The notes beneath the pieces were generated by a model that was not told where the DNA came from, ran no database searches, and saw only the letters and a program-made list of their open reading frames with translations. Both the position numbers and the translations under genes were made by a program. From positions 784,001 through 848,000 of the forward strand of contig JAJGOT010000202.1 of the NCBI GenBank assembly GCA_022457155.1: DNA of 64,000 bases. Reading direction: 5' to 3'. Shown piece by piece: positions 51,907-63,215 of this stretch (the first letter of the stretch is position 1; every line of letters begins with the position of its first letter). The DNA comes from Cladopsammia gracilis. Lineage: Eukaryota > Cnidaria > Anthozoa > Scleractinia > Dendrophylliidae.

Positions 51907-52049
51907 AGCTGGAAAAATGTGTAAATCTGAAGCGTTTTCAACATATTTTGGCCTTAACCCTTTAGCATTCATTTATCCGTCTAACACACCATTGCAGAAC
52001 TTGTTATCAACGTCCGGCTACAATTTAATAATAAACTTTAAAAATGCGT

Positions 52050-52870
52050 TTTCAGGAAACGAGGGCCGAATCTGACGTGGGAATCAAGCAAATGCCCTTC
52101 CACATGCAAAAATTATTTGTTTTTATAAAATTAGGGACTAAACTGTCGTGATTTGCGTGACATTCGATCTGACCAGTCAAAGTGCGTGTATCTAGTATGG
52201 TGGCAACGAAGCGGTAAAATTGCCTGGTTTTATCCATCGTCTATTGAAGCATAATCTGCCAATCAGTGCAGAATATCAACTCAGTGCTGACCAGATCAGT
52301 GCTAATTTCCACTGCTATGACACTAGCCATGAGTTCAAGACGACGGATTGTTGGTCTTTTGATGGGAGCAGGTAGCGCCATTTTCAAAAAACAAGGAAAC
52401 AATGAGTTTGTCCACTATTATCACGGAATCTTAAGTATTATGAGGCAGAGTAGGCGCCCTTGCTCGTATCGCCGAACATGTGAAGTTGAACTGTGCAGTT
52501 GTCGATCTTATTCGAGTCCCTTTAACAGCGAGGATTCTGAATTTCTTCAAGTCATGTGAGAGAGTGCGTCCACTGTTGCCAAACCTTAAAATGGTGACTT
52601 GGATCTTTTTATTCCGACCACTCTTTTCCTTCCAGAGTCCTGATATCAGCACCTTGATGAAAAGTACGTATGGTGGAAAACTAGCGAGAAGGAAGCATGA
52701 GCTGATTATGGAGAGAATTACACGCTTGTTGGGGGGCTTGTCGGTGCATACTGTTTTGAAGCAGAAGATATTCCTCTCAGCATCCAAGTACTGGCCCTAA
52801 AGTAAAGTTGATCGGCAATCTGCCTAACTCTAGCTAGCGTTGGGTGAGATCTTTCCTGAGATGGCATATT
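52050..52870 (-). mobile_element. BEL/Pao LTR retrotransposon pol fragment (RT end to RNase H), decayed
   Basis: Minus-strand frames show YLDAERNIFCFK, DKPPNKRVILSIISSCF (equivalent to the family's KRGILSxxSSxYDPLG block), LWKEK, KGTRIRSTTAQ and, after frameshifts, pieces resembling the RNase H region (DLVSTELIFCTDW, DKTRQFYRFVA). The order matches BEL/Pao pol. The stretch 52740-52870 is strongly similar in nucleotides to 58410-58520, so the two fragments come from related copies. Several frameshifts and stops make it a dead copy; LTRs were not found. Confidence 0.7.
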
Positions 52871-54997
52871 TAAGGGACCGGTCATCATTTATTGGGGGGG
52901 AGGGCCTCCTAGTTTAGAGCAAGAGGGCGTCAAAACTGTTGTCCCACCCGTTTTTTAAGCTTAAAAATTATAGCCCCACACTAAACTGGAGTCACAAAAA
53001 ATGTGACCCTTCCCATCGGATAAAGACACAAAAATAGAACAATTACTGGTAAATAACAGATTTATATCAAATGTTGTTTTTAAAGCCGTTTTGGCTTAAT
53101 GGAGAAATACCATTTAGGGCTTTACAACAAAAGCAAATCATAAACCCTTTCACACCTAAGGCTGTCTCTTTCTTATATTGACTACTCGCTTTTTAGTTGT
53201 CAAACCACAGCAGTTAATAATAGTAAGAGTGACTTACCCTTCCAAGTCCTCCACGTTCTACCAGATCTGGTAGTACATAGGACGCCACTAATACCAACTG
53301 TGTCCTCGTCACAATTATCGTCCGTTTTATCGTAGCCATACCGGTAAGTAAGATTTACCTGTCGCCTGTCCTCTGAGTAGCATGGGCCATAGGTATGACC
53401 GTGTTTGAAGCGGAGGGATTGCTCAGAACGTTTCGATAGGCGAATGAAGCGCGTGTTGACGCTACCGAGACAACCACCGCCAATACGGGGTCACATGCAT
53501 GAGCCTCGCGTTCGAAAGGATATGAATCGTTTTTCCTTGAGAATGTATCGTACTCAGTTGGTGGTTCAAAGACAAAATTCCTTCAAGCATTTCACTCAGA
53601 AGATAGGCGGCACTATACCATACACCAAGAGGTCGAGAAGCTCAAGACAAACATTGAAACTATTGAGAATGTTAAAGACCCCTCTGCAGCTGGATACTTT
53701 TTACGAGAAGAACATGTTCTGAGGCCGTACGACTCAAGCGAGATAAGAATAAACCTGGAAAGACTCAGCCACGCTTTTCCGCCACATTAGAAAAAGTTGA
53801 AAACGACAACGCAGATGACTGAATAAAACCTGAATTCTCGGAGAAAAATTAAACTGCAAAGTCCGCCCACATGACAGCTCGTGCGTATGCAATCTTGACC
53901 ACATTGACGAAGCTAAACTGACAACACTTAGCTCTTACGGCGCCATCCCCTCTCCTATTTTACTCTCAAATTGGGTAAAAAAAAAAAAAACACTTAACAG
54001 GACAAATCGAATTGCTTGAGTTCACAGTAGACTGTTGAATTCCGTGAAGCCGCGGAATTCGGTTAAAAGATGAATGAACCCTTACGTGTGGACAAAGAGT
54101 TGCCCACATTGGTATGACGCAACCACCAGAGTCACCGGACATTTTGGTTAAAGATTCGGGATATTTCTTCCCTTGAGGAAGAGTTAGTGGTGGGACTGTA
54201 GTAAAGTAAAATCTTAGTTTTCGTACTTTTTTTATGATCTATTTTTTAATTTTTTGTGTGCGTGTGTTTGAAACATTGGACACTATTGAAAAGAATAATA
54301 ATAATCAAATAAAACGATAAACAAAAATCTTGCAACGACAATTAAAGATATTACCGTGTTGCGGAAACTATTTTTCGTTGCCGTTTGTATTAGTACCAGA
54401 CAGGTAGACGTTTAACTGTGAACCTTGTCGCTTAAGCATTAATTTAAAAAAGAAAGAAATGGACGTTATTGTTATGTGAGGATAAAATATTATGTTGCCC
54501 TCATTTTGCTGCTCTTTTTTTGTTGATCGCTAAAACAGGTGAGATCCTAAAATACATATAATTATATATGTATGTATAGATGTATATATCTTAAGTCGTG
54601 ACTATATTTCAAAGGTATCTATCGAAATTACAATGAGAAAATATCATCAGCTGTCGCAAAAACCTAATAAGCCTTTTTTTTGGTATTGCTCCAATGTTTT
54701 TTGACACCATAATTGATGTCCATTTGCTTTTCTAATTTACATTTTATAATACCGGTGCTCCTTTTAGACAGTCTTTATTAGCATGACAAAAACTAACAGC
54801 ATTTATATTTTAATAAGTGACGCCATAGCGCCTGAAAGGGCCATTTGCAAAGGCCAAATTAATTTTTAACTATTCATCAGCCGCGCCCACCTAAAACGAA
54901 ACGCTAATCACCCAGTTTTACTACATTATAGTGAAACTCACAGCAGCCAAGATCACTTTAATACAATTCTCAATTGTATAGCGACCGGGACTGATAT
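52871..54997. other. Intergenic stretch with unidentified frames
   Basis: A plus-strand frame from 53405 to 53722 and a second one around 53.5-53.78 kb (EVEKLKTNIETIENVKD) match no family I recognise. They may belong to a decayed element. Confidence 0.35.
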
Positions 54998-55567
54998 TTG
55001 TTTGACATTGGGAATCGTAAAGAGAATCATATTTCCAACCGTTTCAAAAACTATACAGTCATGTTTAACAACTCCAGCTCGGGATTTCCATCCCATAACA
55101 GTTCCCTCGTCACGGATAGCGGGTGCCAGACCTCGGGAGACTCCACGGCTGTAACGGCAGTCAAAGTGCTGGCCTATGTCGCCATTCTTCTGGTTTCGTT
55201 AGTTGGAAATGCTCTTATTATTATGGTCACTTACAAGGACAAGAGGCTGCGCAAGTCTATCAACGTCTTCGTTCTTAATATGGCCGTGTCCGATCTTTTC
55301 ACTCCGTTGACTATAATGCCCATCCAAATCGTTCGGATTATTTCAGGGGCTTCTGTTATAAAAAGCTTCAGGAAGGTTAACCAATCAGAATCCGTCTACT
55401 GCGCACATGTCTGTGTTTTATCGGGGACTAGAGAGAACTGGTTTGTCACTCGGAGAAGACTATCATCAGATTTCAAATATGACCACTTCTGTACTCCATA
55501 CTTCAGTTTTTCAGACATTCATTTTCCATTTTTGAATGTCCATTTACTTTGTAAAAATATTTCATAG
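54998..55567 (+). CDS. Class A GPCR fragment with only TM1-TM2 (first exon or pseudogene)
   Basis: The frame begins at 54998, but the likelier start is the in-frame ATG at 55061, giving an N-terminus with several N-glycosylation sequons (NNSS, HNSS). Receptor features: TM1 LAYVAILLVSLVGNALIIMV, intracellular loop KDKRLRKSINV, and TM2 FVLNMAVSDLFTPLTIMPIQ. Similarity stops near 55352 (VRIISGAS). The remaining 70 or so residues up to 55567 are not receptor-like. No TM3 with (D/E)RY follows in the next kilobases on this strand. A possible donor (AAG|GTTAAC) sits near 55375. It is either exon 1 of a receptor whose other exons I could not find, or a truncated copy. Confidence 0.6.
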   Translation: MFDIGNRKENHISNRFKNYTVMFNNSSSGFPSHNSSLVTDSGCQTSGDSTAVTAVKVLAYVAILLVSLVGNALIIMVTYKDKRLRKSINVFVLNMAVSDLFTPLTIMPIQIVRIISGASVIKSFRKVNQSESVYCAHVCVLSGTRENWFVTRRRLSSDFKYDHFCTPYFSFSDIHFPFLNVHLLCKNIS

Positions 55568-58090
55568 ACTGTCTGTTCTTCGACATGTGCTAAACAAATT
55601 TGCTTGCGTTGCCGACACGGTTTCCTCGATGCGATAATTTAACGCGTTTTGCTCTTGAGACTAAACAAATAGATATTTGAATAAAACTTTCAACTGAGAG
55701 AATTCGTTGTCGTTTTTCCTGTGTATAGGCAAATTGCGATTAAACTTGTTCGAATGTTTTCTTCGTGAACCCAATAATCGCGGTAAAGGCACGCTGGTAA
55801 TATAATTAAGTTAAATGGCGCTTTCTGAAATAAAGTTTGCTTTCAAGATTTTTGGATTCGCGAAAACATTATGCGAATCATCTTTACGGATAAGAATGGC
55901 ATTCTATATACACTGGAAAAGTCGGAAATTTTAGAAAATGCTAGATATAACGCGATATAACTAGATATAAAACACTAGATATAATAAAGCAGGTTCTATA
56001 CCTGCCAACTTTTCCCGAGTGATAGGCGTGAGAATTGTTCACGTGGGAGTGCCAGGATTTCCGAAGGTAACCCGACCAAAACCGAAGAGAACCTGCTCTA
56101 TTCCGAAGATTTACGAAGCTGTCCGAAGATGTTTCGAATAATTCAGATGTTTCCCTGGACCTCAGACCCCCGTTTAATAACATCCAGCTGTAATTGTAAT
56201 GTTCAGAACGCTCTCTCCTCCGCAGAGGCCTCCTAGTCATGCTCCACGCTTGGCAAAAAAACGAGCGGAGGCTGGGTAAAGGGAAAAATAAAGCACGCGG
56301 GGAACGTTGGGAAGGGAAAAAGAGGAAAAAAAGCCCGCTCTTTTGGTCTTCCCATCGTTCCCCGCGCTCCTGTTCACTGCGCTCCCATTTTCTCTTTTAC
56401 TTTTCTTTACTGATAGGAGCCTCTCCGGAGGAGAGAGTTCAGAACGATAAAAACCTACAAAAAAGTCCGCCATATTTTCATGAACGTAACTATATTTTAA
56501 ATTAGATCATGCGATCAGTTAAGGATGATAGCTCAAATCTGTAAGTCAGGCCTGAGAAATGCTCCATAGGCGTGAGATCGGAGTTTTGGACTTGCAGGCG
56601 TGAGACTTGGCAGGTACAAGGTTGCTGAATTTAAATGTTATTTTGTGGTGTTTATAATATAATTCGCAGACCCTAGCGCTCCCGCTGCAATTAGGATAAG
56701 CAAATCGCAAAGCCTTCCGGAAGCAGAAAATCACTGAATTCTGATAAGCGTTTAACTCTTTTATTTAAGGGAAAGACATTTTCATTCAGGGAAATATGAG
56801 TTTCATAAAAAAGTTTTGACCTTTAGAACAAATATTTTGGATTCATATCAAGATCATGAAAAAAACAGCGCGCGATCGAATTACATTTCACACACGAAAT
56901 TTGCATATATGAAAGAAGTGTTTTTGGCTTTGAAATCAAACGGGGTGGAGGGTCATGATGCGTCACGCAATATTTATTTTTTATTAAAATGTTGCACCAA
57001 CTTATAGCACTCATCACCGCAGTTTTGACATTATAAAAGCAGGATCTCCTGAATCCGATTACATGTATTTTTTATTTTTATTGGAAATCCGGGCAGAAAG
57101 AGGGTTCTCTGGGCTTGGAAATACAGGCGGGAGGGGGGAGGGGTCTAGCGGGCCAGAAAATCCGGGCGGAGGTGGAGGGGTCAAACAATCTTGCCATCCG
57201 TCGGTTAAGGGGGGGGGGGGGGGGGATTCTTTCTGGAGTAACCCAATGTAATAGAAATAATTCACGGTTTGGGAAGTATTTGACTAGTGTGGTTTTGATC
57301 AGGAATCAATAAATTAAATATTCAAAGCGAGTACAGAAAAATTGGTAGCTTCAAGCAACATGTCTTGTGTGATACAAACTGATACTACGTAGAACAATTA
57401 ACGCGACAACGACATGATAGAGCCCAAACTGAAAGCCAAAAATGCAATCGTGGACAGCTGTTTCGACCTGGTTGGGTCTCGTTAGCACGGTGTAGCAGCA
57501 AAAAGATAGAAAAACCAGCACAAACGTCAATTCACTACCAAATCGCACGTGGTGATGGCAACAATGAGTGCTCGAATCCAAATTTTTGCCAATTGACCCA
57601 CGTCACAGCGGCGCGTGACCATGAGTAATAGGCAAAGAATTTGAAATACCATGTCGTTGTCGCGATAAAGAAAATGAGGGTAGACATAAGTATCCCTCGG
57701 CGAATACATGGCCAATACCAGGTTAGGTTCTTTTGAGACCTTTTAACAGCTCCTCCCCCATTTCGCACATTTTGGGTGTGAAATGCAAATTATATAAGGT
57801 GTCTTTCACTCACAAAACGTGGTTAACTTGCGCGTCCTTTTTAAAATATAATTTGCTTCAATAATCTAATTAAACCAAGATTTTACCTAAGCAATAAAAG
57901 AAATAGACGTTCATAAAGACTTCTGATATAACTTTCATAAAGTTTTTTCAAATTGAGTTAGCAATGGTCTTAGTAATGACGCATGTTATTTGTCAGTTGT
58001 TAATGGTTCAGTGGTTGATTGACGACTGGAGGTGAGAATGGCCAGGCCAGGCTCCTTTTATACCAGAACTTCGTCATTCAGGCAATATTA
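55568..58090. other. Intergenic stretch
   Basis: Holds a short inverted-repeat region at about 56.21-56.45 kb, G-rich low-complexity sequence at 57.12-57.23 kb, and broken hydrophobic minus-strand frames at 57351-57768 that I cannot assign. Confidence 0.4.
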
Positions 58091-58328
58091 CTTTAGTAAA
58101 AGTTATGTTGTTCTACTTACTTTTAAGTCTGTAAATTATACCCTCGAATTCGCATTTTTATACGGTTCTTTATTCTGTTGTACACGGGTGGCTTATCTCT
58201 GAAAAGCCCGACAACGGCCTCAAAATAAAAGAGTAGTGTTAACTGAAAGGCACGTGTTATTAATAGATTATGAAAAGTTCAGTTTGGATTTAAAATCAAG
58301 TAAAACGATGAAGCCGGTGTTAACGTCT

Positions 58329-58400
58329 TTAGAGAGCAAATGGTTGAGAGAGCGATGGCATAACAGCTGGTCTGGCCATGAGGTTTGGAACTACGCTAAT
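58329..58400 (-). pseudogene. C-terminal remnant of an opsin copy
   Basis: On the minus strand this codes VVPNLMARPAVMPSLSQPFA then Leu and a stop, nearly the same as the end of the intact opsin at 60.01 kb (VPNNMDRPAVIPSHSQPFAL then stop). Upstream in the reading direction the opsin similarity stops abruptly and BEL/Pao pol sequence begins. The 3' flank is also duplicated: 58091-58330 shares blocks with 59735-60010, though in a different order. It is therefore a tandem-type copy of the opsin locus that lost its body. Confidence 0.75.
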
Positions 58401-58830
58401 CTTTTGAAACAGAAGACATTCCTCTCAACATCCCGGTGCATGCCCAAAGTACAGTTGATCGGCAATCTGTCTAACTTAATGTATAACATTGGGTAAGATC
58501 TTCCCTGAGATGGCGTATTTAATAACGCCTCCTTTCAGTTACTCAGATACTTAGTCATGTGAAATCAACCGTTTCAGCTCAACCGCAAGGTAATTTGTCG
58601 CCAGACTGACGGCATTGGTGGACATCAAAGGGTCGTCAACGTAGAAGTTACAGCAAATGGTTCCTTCGAGACTCCAAAATTGATGACAGACACATTACCT
58701 GTTTATTTTTTGGTCGGAACAGTGCACCTTCTTCACATGTTCGCCAGTTGACTGAAATATATTTGAGTCGCGAGATGATCCCATTCACTCGGGCCTGGGT
58801 CGAATGAAGCACGGAGGTGAATATAATGCA
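58395..58830 (-). mobile_element. BEL/Pao LTR retrotransposon pol fragment (reverse transcriptase), decayed
   Basis: Minus-strand frames, with stops and frameshifts, contain the FYVDD catalytic box (about 58.61-58.64 kb), then FHMTKYLSN, LDRLPINCTLGMHRDVERN and VFCFKR, in the order known for BEL/Pao reverse transcriptases. No LTRs, gag, protease or integrase were seen beside it. The fragment ends against the opsin C-terminal remnant. It is broken in several places and is not an active element. Confidence 0.7.
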
Positions 58831-60009
58831 GTTGACTTGGTCAGTTTATATACGTAAGTCGCAAACAATTAATTTTCCTTTATCGTTCTTTCTCTCTTAA
58901 GTGATGTTGCTTTGATGAAAGAAAAAACTGCTTAGAGAAGACAAATGCAAATATTTTCGGCTATCACTGAAAGCGCTTTCATCTTGCTATATCTTCATTG
59001 TTCCTAACTAATCTAGTTTTTTCGAGTTTTCCTCGTCCGACGTACATGCGTAAGTCATCAACGAATCATAAATTGATAGTTGTTTTTGTGGCCGGACTTT
59101 CTTCAGACACCTCCGGTTAAAAAGAAATATATGTATATATTCGCGAGCTGATTCCAACTTTCTCAAGTAAAGTATACATCTACGTACATGCATGAGAGCT
59201 CAAAGCCAGGGTGAAATGTAAAGTTTCTCTGTATGTACAAAAAAAAAAAATAACAAAGATACTGAGTTGCTCTTGTCCTCTGACTAAGAAATTGTAATCT
59301 GTTAGACCGAGTTACCGACACAAAAAGGCTATCATTGTTTTTTTATAACTTTTTGTTTTCAAAACCCGTCTGAGCTTTTCACTGCAGGCGTTTGTTTGTT
59401 GTTTATTTGATTTTTGAGTTAGGAACCGCGAAGAAACGTAAACTGGAAGTGTTTTTAGAAATAATGAGCCGTTCAGAAATTGCGTGAATACATTTGCATC
59501 GGCCTGTTTACTCGTTTACAACATGCAGCTTTTATAAAAACAAAGACAATTTAGCGGGAAAAGATACAAAATGATGAAGTAAAATTGATGGTTTGCGACT
59601 AACATACAACTACCACAGCTTGGAGGATCACCTAAGCGATTTGTTTAAGCCAGCTGAAAGAACAGCGCGCGAATGAAATATTTTAACTGGACGAAAAGGT
59701 AAAAAGTGAAAGGTAAAAAGTGAAAGGTACGACAACGGCCTCACAACGAAAGAGTATTGTTTACTGAACGGCATGTGTTATCAACAGATTATGCGATGTT
59801 CAGTGTGGATGAAAGGCAGTTTTTCGTTAGTAAAAGTTATGTTGTTCTACTTACTTATAAGTCTGTAAATTATTTCCTTAAGATTGAACATTCAAGTGTA
59901 AGCAATTATGCATTCGCAGTACAAGAGTGGCTGAAATGGTTGAAGTAGGAAATACACGAAACCGAAACAACTCAAATCAAGTGAAACGATGAAGCCGGTG
60001 TCGACGCCT

Positions 60010-60969
60010 TTAGAGAGCAAATGGTTGAGAGTGCGATGGTATAACAGCTGGTCTGTCCATGTTGTTTGGAACTAGGCGAATTATATGTCGCCGAAACCTT
60101 TGGAAATGAATGGCATACAGAATTGGATTCAACAAAAATGAGGTTTTCGCAAATACACTACATGCACTAGTTGCAATAGAATTTACCCTTTTTCCTACTA
60201 CAACTACAAGCAGTGACACTACAGCGTAAGGTGACCACGATAGTAAAAAGGCAGCTACGATAATTAAAAAGTACATTGCCGATTTGCGATGCCTTATAAG
60301 AAGAGCCTGTGTCATGGTCATCGCCATATGTCCACCCATTTGGGACTGAGCGTTCCCAACAATATTCTTAGAAATCAAGTGAATCTTGTAATAGCAAAAT
60401 GTAATGACACCCACGGGCAAAAAGAAACAAGCAATAAACACAACTCCGAAATACGCTTTATCACCTGGCAGCGAGGAATCCCATTTAATTGAACATGTTG
60501 CGTTTGTTCCTTCAAGGCCATATCTGGACCACCCCAATAAAGGTGGTAGGCTGAAGATCAACGAGTAAATCCAAGCGGCCAAAATTGCCAGAAGTATTTG
60601 TTTGCTGCTGAAATAGAACTGTCTGGATAAAGATCGGCTGATGGTCAAATACTTTCCAGCCGAAATGATGGCCAAGTGTGTTATGGAGACAAGTGCAAAT
60701 AGAAATATCATGAAGGCATGAGCCTTGCACCCAGCCATAGAATAAGGCCATCCCTTCTGGAAATGTGCTGCGATGGAAAACGGAAGAGCAATCGAGCAAG
60801 AAAGAAAATCACTCACCGCAATGCTAAGGATGAGAAAGCTGGATGATGAGAGGCGCGTGATATTCTTGCCAATAGTAAGAATCACTAAGAGGTTAAGCAA
60901 TATTCCAAATGTACAAATGACAAACTCGAAGACCACGAAGACTGTATTCCAGCTTCCTGTCGCTCCCAT
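60010..60969 (-). CDS. Intronless opsin (cnidarian-type) with retinal-binding lysine
   Basis: A 319-residue light-sensing GPCR. Lys275 in SVFAKTSFLLNPILY matches the retinal Schiff-base lysine (bovine K296). Other opsin marks: N26 in TM1 (GILLNLLVI), SIAVSDF in TM2, disulfide pair Cys81/Cys159, extracellular loop GWSRYGLEGTNATCSIKW, SWSPY in TM6 and NPILY in TM7. By alignment from the conserved cysteines, bovine position 113 is His, while position 181 is Glu153, so E181 is the likely counterion. The TM3 E/DRY motif is replaced by GKY (105-107). The start ATG at 60969 precedes a short N-terminus without sequons; the one sequon seen is NAT in loop 2. Intronless opsins with an ancestral E181 fit the cnidops group, which is inference. 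A fragment of a second copy lies at 58.33 kb. Confidence 0.9.
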   Translation of the reverse strand: MGATGSWNTVFVVFEFVICTFGILLNLLVILTIGKNITRLSSSSFLILSIAVSDFLSCSIALPFSIAAHFQKGWPYSMAGCKAHAFMIFLFALVSITHLAIISAGKYLTISRSLSRQFYFSSKQILLAILAAWIYSLIFSLPPLLGWSRYGLEGTNATCSIKWDSSLPGDKAYFGVVFIACFFLPVGVITFCYYKIHLISKNIVGNAQSQMGGHMAMTMTQALLIRHRKSAMYFLIIVAAFLLSWSPYAVVSLLVVVVGKRVNSIATSACSVFAKTSFLLNPILYAIHFQRFRRHIIRLVPNNMDRPAVIPSHSQPFAL

Positions 60970-61006
60970 GGTTCACAGTTTTTGTTTGATTCTTTTTCGC
61001 AGTTGA

Positions 61007-62644
61007 AAGAGTCTTGAGAAATCGTGCCAGCCGGCTTTGATGTGTTTACAAAAGTCGCCGTGAATGTTTATCTTCTAGTTTAGATGCTTTTGACCCTAAA
61101 AGTGGTTCATCGAGGAGACAACAACAACAACAAGAACAGAGATCTTCAACAACCTACCAAAGCTGTTAGAACTCAGTCGTATTTCCTTTTTTTTTATATA
61201 GTCTGGTTTCTCCCAATGGCATTATGTCACGTGCGTTTGCGTCCGTTCGCCAAGCCAATCAAATTGTTTCCTTTCAGTTTGTTTGCTGCTGGTTTGGTTG
61301 TGTTTTCGCGTAATCATTTCTAGATGACAAACGCCTCCTTGTGGCGTAACTTCAAACGCCAGACCACGCACTTAGTTCCTTATCTTTGATTACGCGTGCC
61401 CTATAACGAAGCAATATTTGCTTACATGGCATGAAGTTGTCTGGATTTTCAATTTACTGAAAAAGGGAAAGTTTTAATAATTCTTCACGGCAGTAAATTA
61501 AAGCTGTTTATATATAGCTCACTTTTCGGCTTGCGTGCTAGCTTTACTTACAGTATAATACATAGATACATCAACTTTCGAAACTGAATGCAACTCTTAA
61601 CTTATTCTATTACCTTGATTATTTTTCATAGACAAAGTTCAACTTTTGTCCCTAATTTGTGAATGGCAAGTTAATGGCTCAAAATAAATCCGTTTGATAT
61701 ATTTCGGTTTATTCAGTCACACGGAACTGAAATTTCGTTTTGTAGCGCACATTTAAGTTTACATGTATATCGCTCAATCGATCAAATTAAAGCTGTGGAA
61801 TCGGAAACGCCTTGAAAGCACCATCTTTGGATTTGGGCACTGCTTAACTAACTTAAAAAGTTGAAAGATAGGAATAGGATAATAACTTTAAAGCGTAAGT
61901 TTTTTTTATTATCCACCCCTGTACAGTCCTTTTTAATAAAGACTGATATCAAGTTTACAAAATCTAAATTTATGATTTCACGTTCCACATCAAGCGAAAA
62001 AATGCAGTTATCGAGCATGCACTAAAAAAAATACTTAAACTTCACTGAACGCAAACATTTGTCATTTAAATTTAAGTGCGAAGTTCAGGGCACCTTGTTA
62101 TTCTCCATTTGTCTTAGTCAAAAGGAAAAGCCAGCAACTATGCAAATTTCTAAAAATTAAATTGTTAGAGTGGCGGAAACGATCTTTTTTTATGTGATAA
62201 AGTGGGCATGTCGCAAGATTTGCATAAGGACCAAAATCGCCTTTTCCACACACCTTTGACATTTGTTAAAGGTGGCAAAGCCCGCCTTTGATTAAGTAAA
62301 AGGTAGTAAACTCATGACGCTGCTGTCAAATGTTGCTTTGACTTGTACACGCCTGTGACGTGCGTCAAATTTATTTCTAGTACTTTTGACGAGCGTCAAA
62401 ATAGTGTGAAAAGCAAAGTCAAAAGAAATGTATTACAAAAACTTCAACTTCAATCACGTGAGTTTGTGGCGCGCAACTGAGTGACACCCAGTGATAGAGA
62501 TGAAATTAAGGTGAAATTAAAGTGCTCGTCCACTACAAACAACGTTTATTTTTTTTTTTTTTATTTAAAGCAACTTTACGTGTTGGATACAATCCTAAGA
62601 GTTCATAGCTACATGAGTTGTACTTCGTTTCCTTAAGAAAATTG
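61007..62644. other. Upstream region of the opsin, no gene recognised
   Basis: Presumably contains the opsin promoter on the minus strand. I see no clear TATA box at a fitting distance and no other coding frame. Confidence 0.4.
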
Positions 62645-63215
62645 CGACAAATGGTTCCTCAAGCCAAAAAATAAAAAAAAAAAAACTTTAGTTTGAGGAA
62701 ATTGATTACATCGCTACACGTACTTAAGATGAATTACGATCAATCTGACTAAATATAATGGGTGTTGAAGTAAAACATCAAAGGATAAAGGGCGTTCGCG
62801 CGGCACCTTTTGCGTCCGGGTGCGATAACAGGTGGCTGTATTCGCAGATTAATGCATGTGTTTAATTGTTGCATAACTTCATCTTTCATGTATATTAATA
62901 ATACGTATTAATTCCCGCCTTCGCTCAAGACTAATTTTTAGTCAATTTTCCTGACCTTGAACTCGAATGTTTCAACTTTTGGTACCCGTACTAAAAACAG
63001 CTGTTCGAGAATAAAAAGTTAAGCGTGAACTTTACTATTTTTTCTTAATTTCACCATCGTCTACAATAATGCATGTAAGGGTGGTCTTTTGCCTCGCCAA
63101 ATGGTTCCTTAACCCAGAAACAAAATTAGTTTGAGGAAATTTAATACATCACTACACGTTCCTGAAATTAATCTATGTATCAATCTGACTAAATATATAA
63201 TGGCTGTTGACGTGG
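62645..63215. repeat. Two diverged direct copies of a roughly 120-bp segment
   Basis: 62650-62770 and 63095-63210 share AAATGGTTCCT, AGTTTGAGGAAATT, CATC(G/A)CTACACGT and ATCAATCTGACTAAATAT in the same order. A further pair, GGTGGCTGTATTCGCAGATT at 62833 and GGCGGCTGTATTTGCAGATT at 63967, suggests a larger duplicated block running off the window. Confidence 0.65.

Noticed and set aside
53405..53722. 105-residue Arg-rich plus-strand frame
   Set aside because: Another frame of the same stretch looks equally open; no family match, so not called as a gene.
57351..57768. Hydrophobic minus-strand frames resembling membrane helices
   Set aside because: Broken across frames, no GPCR or transporter motif; could be chance AT-rich translation.
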